This document shows, in pieces, positions 5,912-7,172 of a stretch of 7,172 bases of DNA. Every line of letters starts with the position of its first letter. Positions within the stretch are counted from its first letter, which is position 1. Made by a program: the position numbers and the translations under genes. The stretch covers positions 1-7,172 of the forward strand of contig CAYZRZ010000113.1 in the NCBI GenBank assembly GCA_964480995.1. Reading direction: 5' to 3'. Below the pieces are notes generated by a model, which worked only from the letters and a program-made list of their open reading frames with translations, was not told the DNA's origin and searched no databases. This stretch comes from UBA1038 sp964480995 (GTDB lineage: Bacteria > Bacillota > Clostridia > Christensenellales > Aristaeellaceae).

Positions 5912-6559
5912 TCAGGCTCCGGCCAGGAGAAAAGTTAGCGCCCGCGAACTATCGGCCCAATGATCGGGCGATGCTTCCTTAAGCATCTCGCGCGGCTGAA
6001 AACCCCAGGTGACAGCTATGCTTTCCATGCCCGCGTTTCTGGCGCAGCGCATATCGGTGACGGTATCGCCGACATACCAGAAAGCTTCCCTTGGCAGCCC
6101 AACCGCTTCCGCCACTTCAAGCGGCCCGCGGGGATCGGGCTTCACCGGCCCGCCTTCCCGAACCCCCTGCACATGAGCAAAAGGGATATCCCTGAAATAG
6201 TGGGCGATCACTTGCCGCACATCGCTGTCCCCTTTGTTGCTCAGCACGCACAGCTTCATCCCCGCCGTGTGCAGCGTCTTGAGCATATCGGGTATCCCCG
6301 GGTAAGGCGCGGTATGCACGCGGCTGTTGCGCGCGTAATCCTGGCTGTAAAAGGCATAGACATGATCAAACAGGTCCGTCCTTTTCCCCAGCGCGCGCAG
6401 TGTCAGGTTCTTTGCGCCGTCGCCGGTGAACAGCTTGTAAGCCTCCTGTGGATGGGCCGGCAGGCCTGCCTGCACGAGGGCACGGTTCATCGCTGCGGCA
6501 ATATCGGGCAAAGTGTTTAGCAGTGTTCCGTCAAGATCAAATATTACAGCTCTTTTCAT
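5912..6559 (-). CDS. HAD-superfamily phosphatase, phosphoglycolate phosphatase-like
   Basis: This is a haloacid-dehalogenase-type hydrolase that removes phosphate from small molecules through an aspartyl-phosphate intermediate. All four HAD motifs are visible in the 215-residue protein: FDLDGTLLNT (nucleophile D8, acid/base D10), LSNK (S107), the Lys in GGPVKPDP (K140), and GDTVTDM (D165, D169). The helical cap domain between motifs I and II (about 15-85) and the overall order match the Gph-like group (phosphoglycolate phosphatase, also PpaX-like enzymes). The true substrate cannot be deduced. I chose MKRAVIFDLDG at 6559 because AAGGGAGGA lies 4 nt upstream (6564-6572). An in-frame ATG at 6610 coincides with the -35 box and would add 17 residues unlike the family. 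It is transcribed divergently from the envelope gene on the right. Confidence 0.93.
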   Translation of the reverse strand: MKRAVIFDLDGTLLNTLPDIAAAMNRALVQAGLPAHPQEAYKLFTGDGAKNLTLRALGKRTDLFDHVYAFYSQDYARNSRVHTAPYPGIPDMLKTLHTAGMKLCVLSNKGDSDVRQVIAHYFRDIPFAHVQGVREGGPVKPDPRGPLEVAEAVGLPREAFWYVGDTVTDMRCARNAGMESIAVTWGFQPREMLKEASPDHWADSSRALTFLLAGA

Positions 6560-6581
6560 CTCGTCCTCCCTTATCCCATCC

Positions 6582-6610
6582 ATTCTATCATCGCTCAAAG
6601 AGGGGCACAA
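6582..6610 (-). promoter_or_regulatory. Sigma-A-type promoter of the HAD phosphatase gene
   Basis: On the minus strand there is a TTGTGC -35 box (6610-6605), a 17-bp spacer and a TAGAAT -10 box (6587-6582) preceded by TGA, giving an extended -10. Transcription would start near 6575, only about 16 nt before the ATG. The -35 box is separated by one base from the -35 box of the divergent plus-strand promoter. Confidence 0.65.
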
Positions 6611-6611
6611 G

Positions 6612-6641
6612 TTGACAGCCCTTGTCCGACGCCCTTATACT
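6612..6641 (+). promoter_or_regulatory. Sigma-A-type promoter of the peptidoglycan-binding protein gene
   Basis: There is a consensus TTGACA (6612-6617), an 18-bp spacer and TATACT (6636-6641). Transcription would start near 6648, followed by AGGGAGG (6654-6660) and the ATG at 6670. This is the closest to consensus of the promoters in the window. Confidence 0.85.
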
Positions 6642-6669
6642 GACGGCACGAAAAGGGAGGTCTAAAGCA

Positions 6670-7172
6670 ATGGCAAGAGGAAGAAGGGCCAGACCCCTGA
6701 GGATGCTGGGGTTACTGTTCGCGCTGGCGATCATCGGGGCCATTGTGTTTTTTCAGCTGAACGCGAACAGCCTAAACCGCATCTATCAGGCAGAGGCCGC
6801 CATCACCCCCGCGCCGACCAAGGCACCGCCCGCCATTTATGCCAGCCCGACAGAAGCGCTGCTGCGCGCGGGTTCGATCGGTCCCGAAGTGCTGGAGCTT
6901 CAGGAGAAATTGAAAGCGCTGGGCTACTATGGGGGAGAGATTGACGGCCAGTACGGCAAAGGTACGGCGGATTCCGTTATGAGCTTTCAAACCCAGCACG
7001 GCTTGACGCCCGACGGCATGGCAGGCCAGCAGACGCTTGGCTTGATCTACAGCGAAGCGGCGCAAAAGATAAGCGTCACCCCCCTTCCTTCCCTGCCCGG
7101 CAGCGCCGGCAATCTGCCCCTGCTCGTCAACCGCCAGAGCGCTCTCCCGCCGGATTATACGCCGCCTGACAT
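6670..7172 (+). CDS. Membrane-anchored peptidoglycan-binding protein, probably a VanY-like D,D-carboxypeptidase (3' end outside window)
   Basis: The visible 167 codons encode a basic N-terminus (ARGRRARPLR), one hydrophobic segment at about 13-29 acting as a signal anchor or signal peptide with no lipobox, and an Ala/Pro-rich linker (about 42-60). A PG_binding_1 domain follows at about 67-128, with the expected GPEVLELQEKLKALGYY and IDGQYGKGTADSVMSFQ pattern ending at GLTPDGMAGQQTLGLIY. After a Pro/Ser linker the sequence PLLVNRQSALPPDYTPPD (about 150-167) matches the start of many M15B (VanY/DdcY-type) D-alanyl-D-alanine carboxypeptidases. The catalytic zinc residues would lie beyond the edge, so that activity is an inference. 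The protein would act outside the membrane, trimming or sensing cell-wall peptides. AGGGAGG lies 9 nt before the ATG. No frameshift is visible. Confidence 0.85.
   Translation, partial: MARGRRARPLRMLGLLFALAIIGAIVFFQLNANSLNRIYQAEAAITPAPTKAPPAIYASPTEALLRAGSIGPEVLELQEKLKALGYYGGEIDGQYGKGTADSVMSFQTQHGLTPDGMAGQQTLGLIYSEAAQKISVTPLPSLPGSAGNLPLLVNRQSALPPDYTPPD

Noticed and set aside
6772..7065. Minus-strand 97-codon frame opposite the peptidoglycan-binding gene
   Set aside because: The plus strand encodes a clear PG_binding_1 domain with promoter and ribosome site; the antisense frame has neither motif nor start signal.
1..7172. Search for CRISPR arrays, insertion sequences, attachment sites, tRNA or rRNA genes and riboswitches
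   Set aside because: No spaced direct repeats, transposase, terminal inverted repeats or cloverleaf structure were seen, and the non-coding gaps are all about 110 bp or shorter and explained by promoters and one terminator.

Overview
This 7.2-kb window looks like ordinary chromosomal DNA from a moderately GC-rich member of the Bacillota, most likely a Clostridia-type anaerobe. The support is a 56-residue clostridial-type 2[4Fe-4S] ferredoxin, strong AGGAGG-like ribosome binding sites, sigma-A style promoters, and an envelope protein pairing a peptidoglycan-binding domain with what looks like a VanY-type (M15) carboxypeptidase. I cannot name a genus. There are no RNA genes, insertion sequences, CRISPR arrays or phage genes.

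Right to left on the minus strand, the layout is: a HAD-family phosphatase (6559-5912); a monocistronic ferredoxin with its own promoter and a hairpin terminator (5837-5667, terminator 5611-5639); a TrmN6-like methyltransferase (5554-4844) joined by an ATGA overlap to topoisomerase III, topB (4847-2694); and a tightly packed run of ybaB, recR, tdk and rmuC (2603 to beyond base 1). On the plus strand, from 6670 to beyond the right edge, is one divergent, membrane-anchored peptidoglycan-binding protein.

Most of the left two-thirds concerns DNA metabolism: TopoIII decatenates and processes recombination intermediates, YbaB binds DNA, RecR works in RecFOR gap repair, Tdk salvages thymidine for dTTP, and RmuC limits rearrangement at repeats. 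The four genes from ybaB to rmuC are abutting or overlapping, so they are almost certainly cotranscribed and translationally coupled. dnaX, which commonly precedes ybaB-recR, is not here; topB occupies that position.

Five sigma-A-like promoters can be read. Start codons of three genes (topB, the methyltransferase and the phosphatase) lie downstream of the first ATG in frame; for the latter two, the upstream ATG falls inside promoter elements. I found no clear new biological system. The most interesting signals are regulatory: an identical 8-bp word in the spacers of two promoters, small palindromes at promoters, and nearly touching divergent -35 boxes. A serine in the thymidine kinase P-loop is also worth a look.
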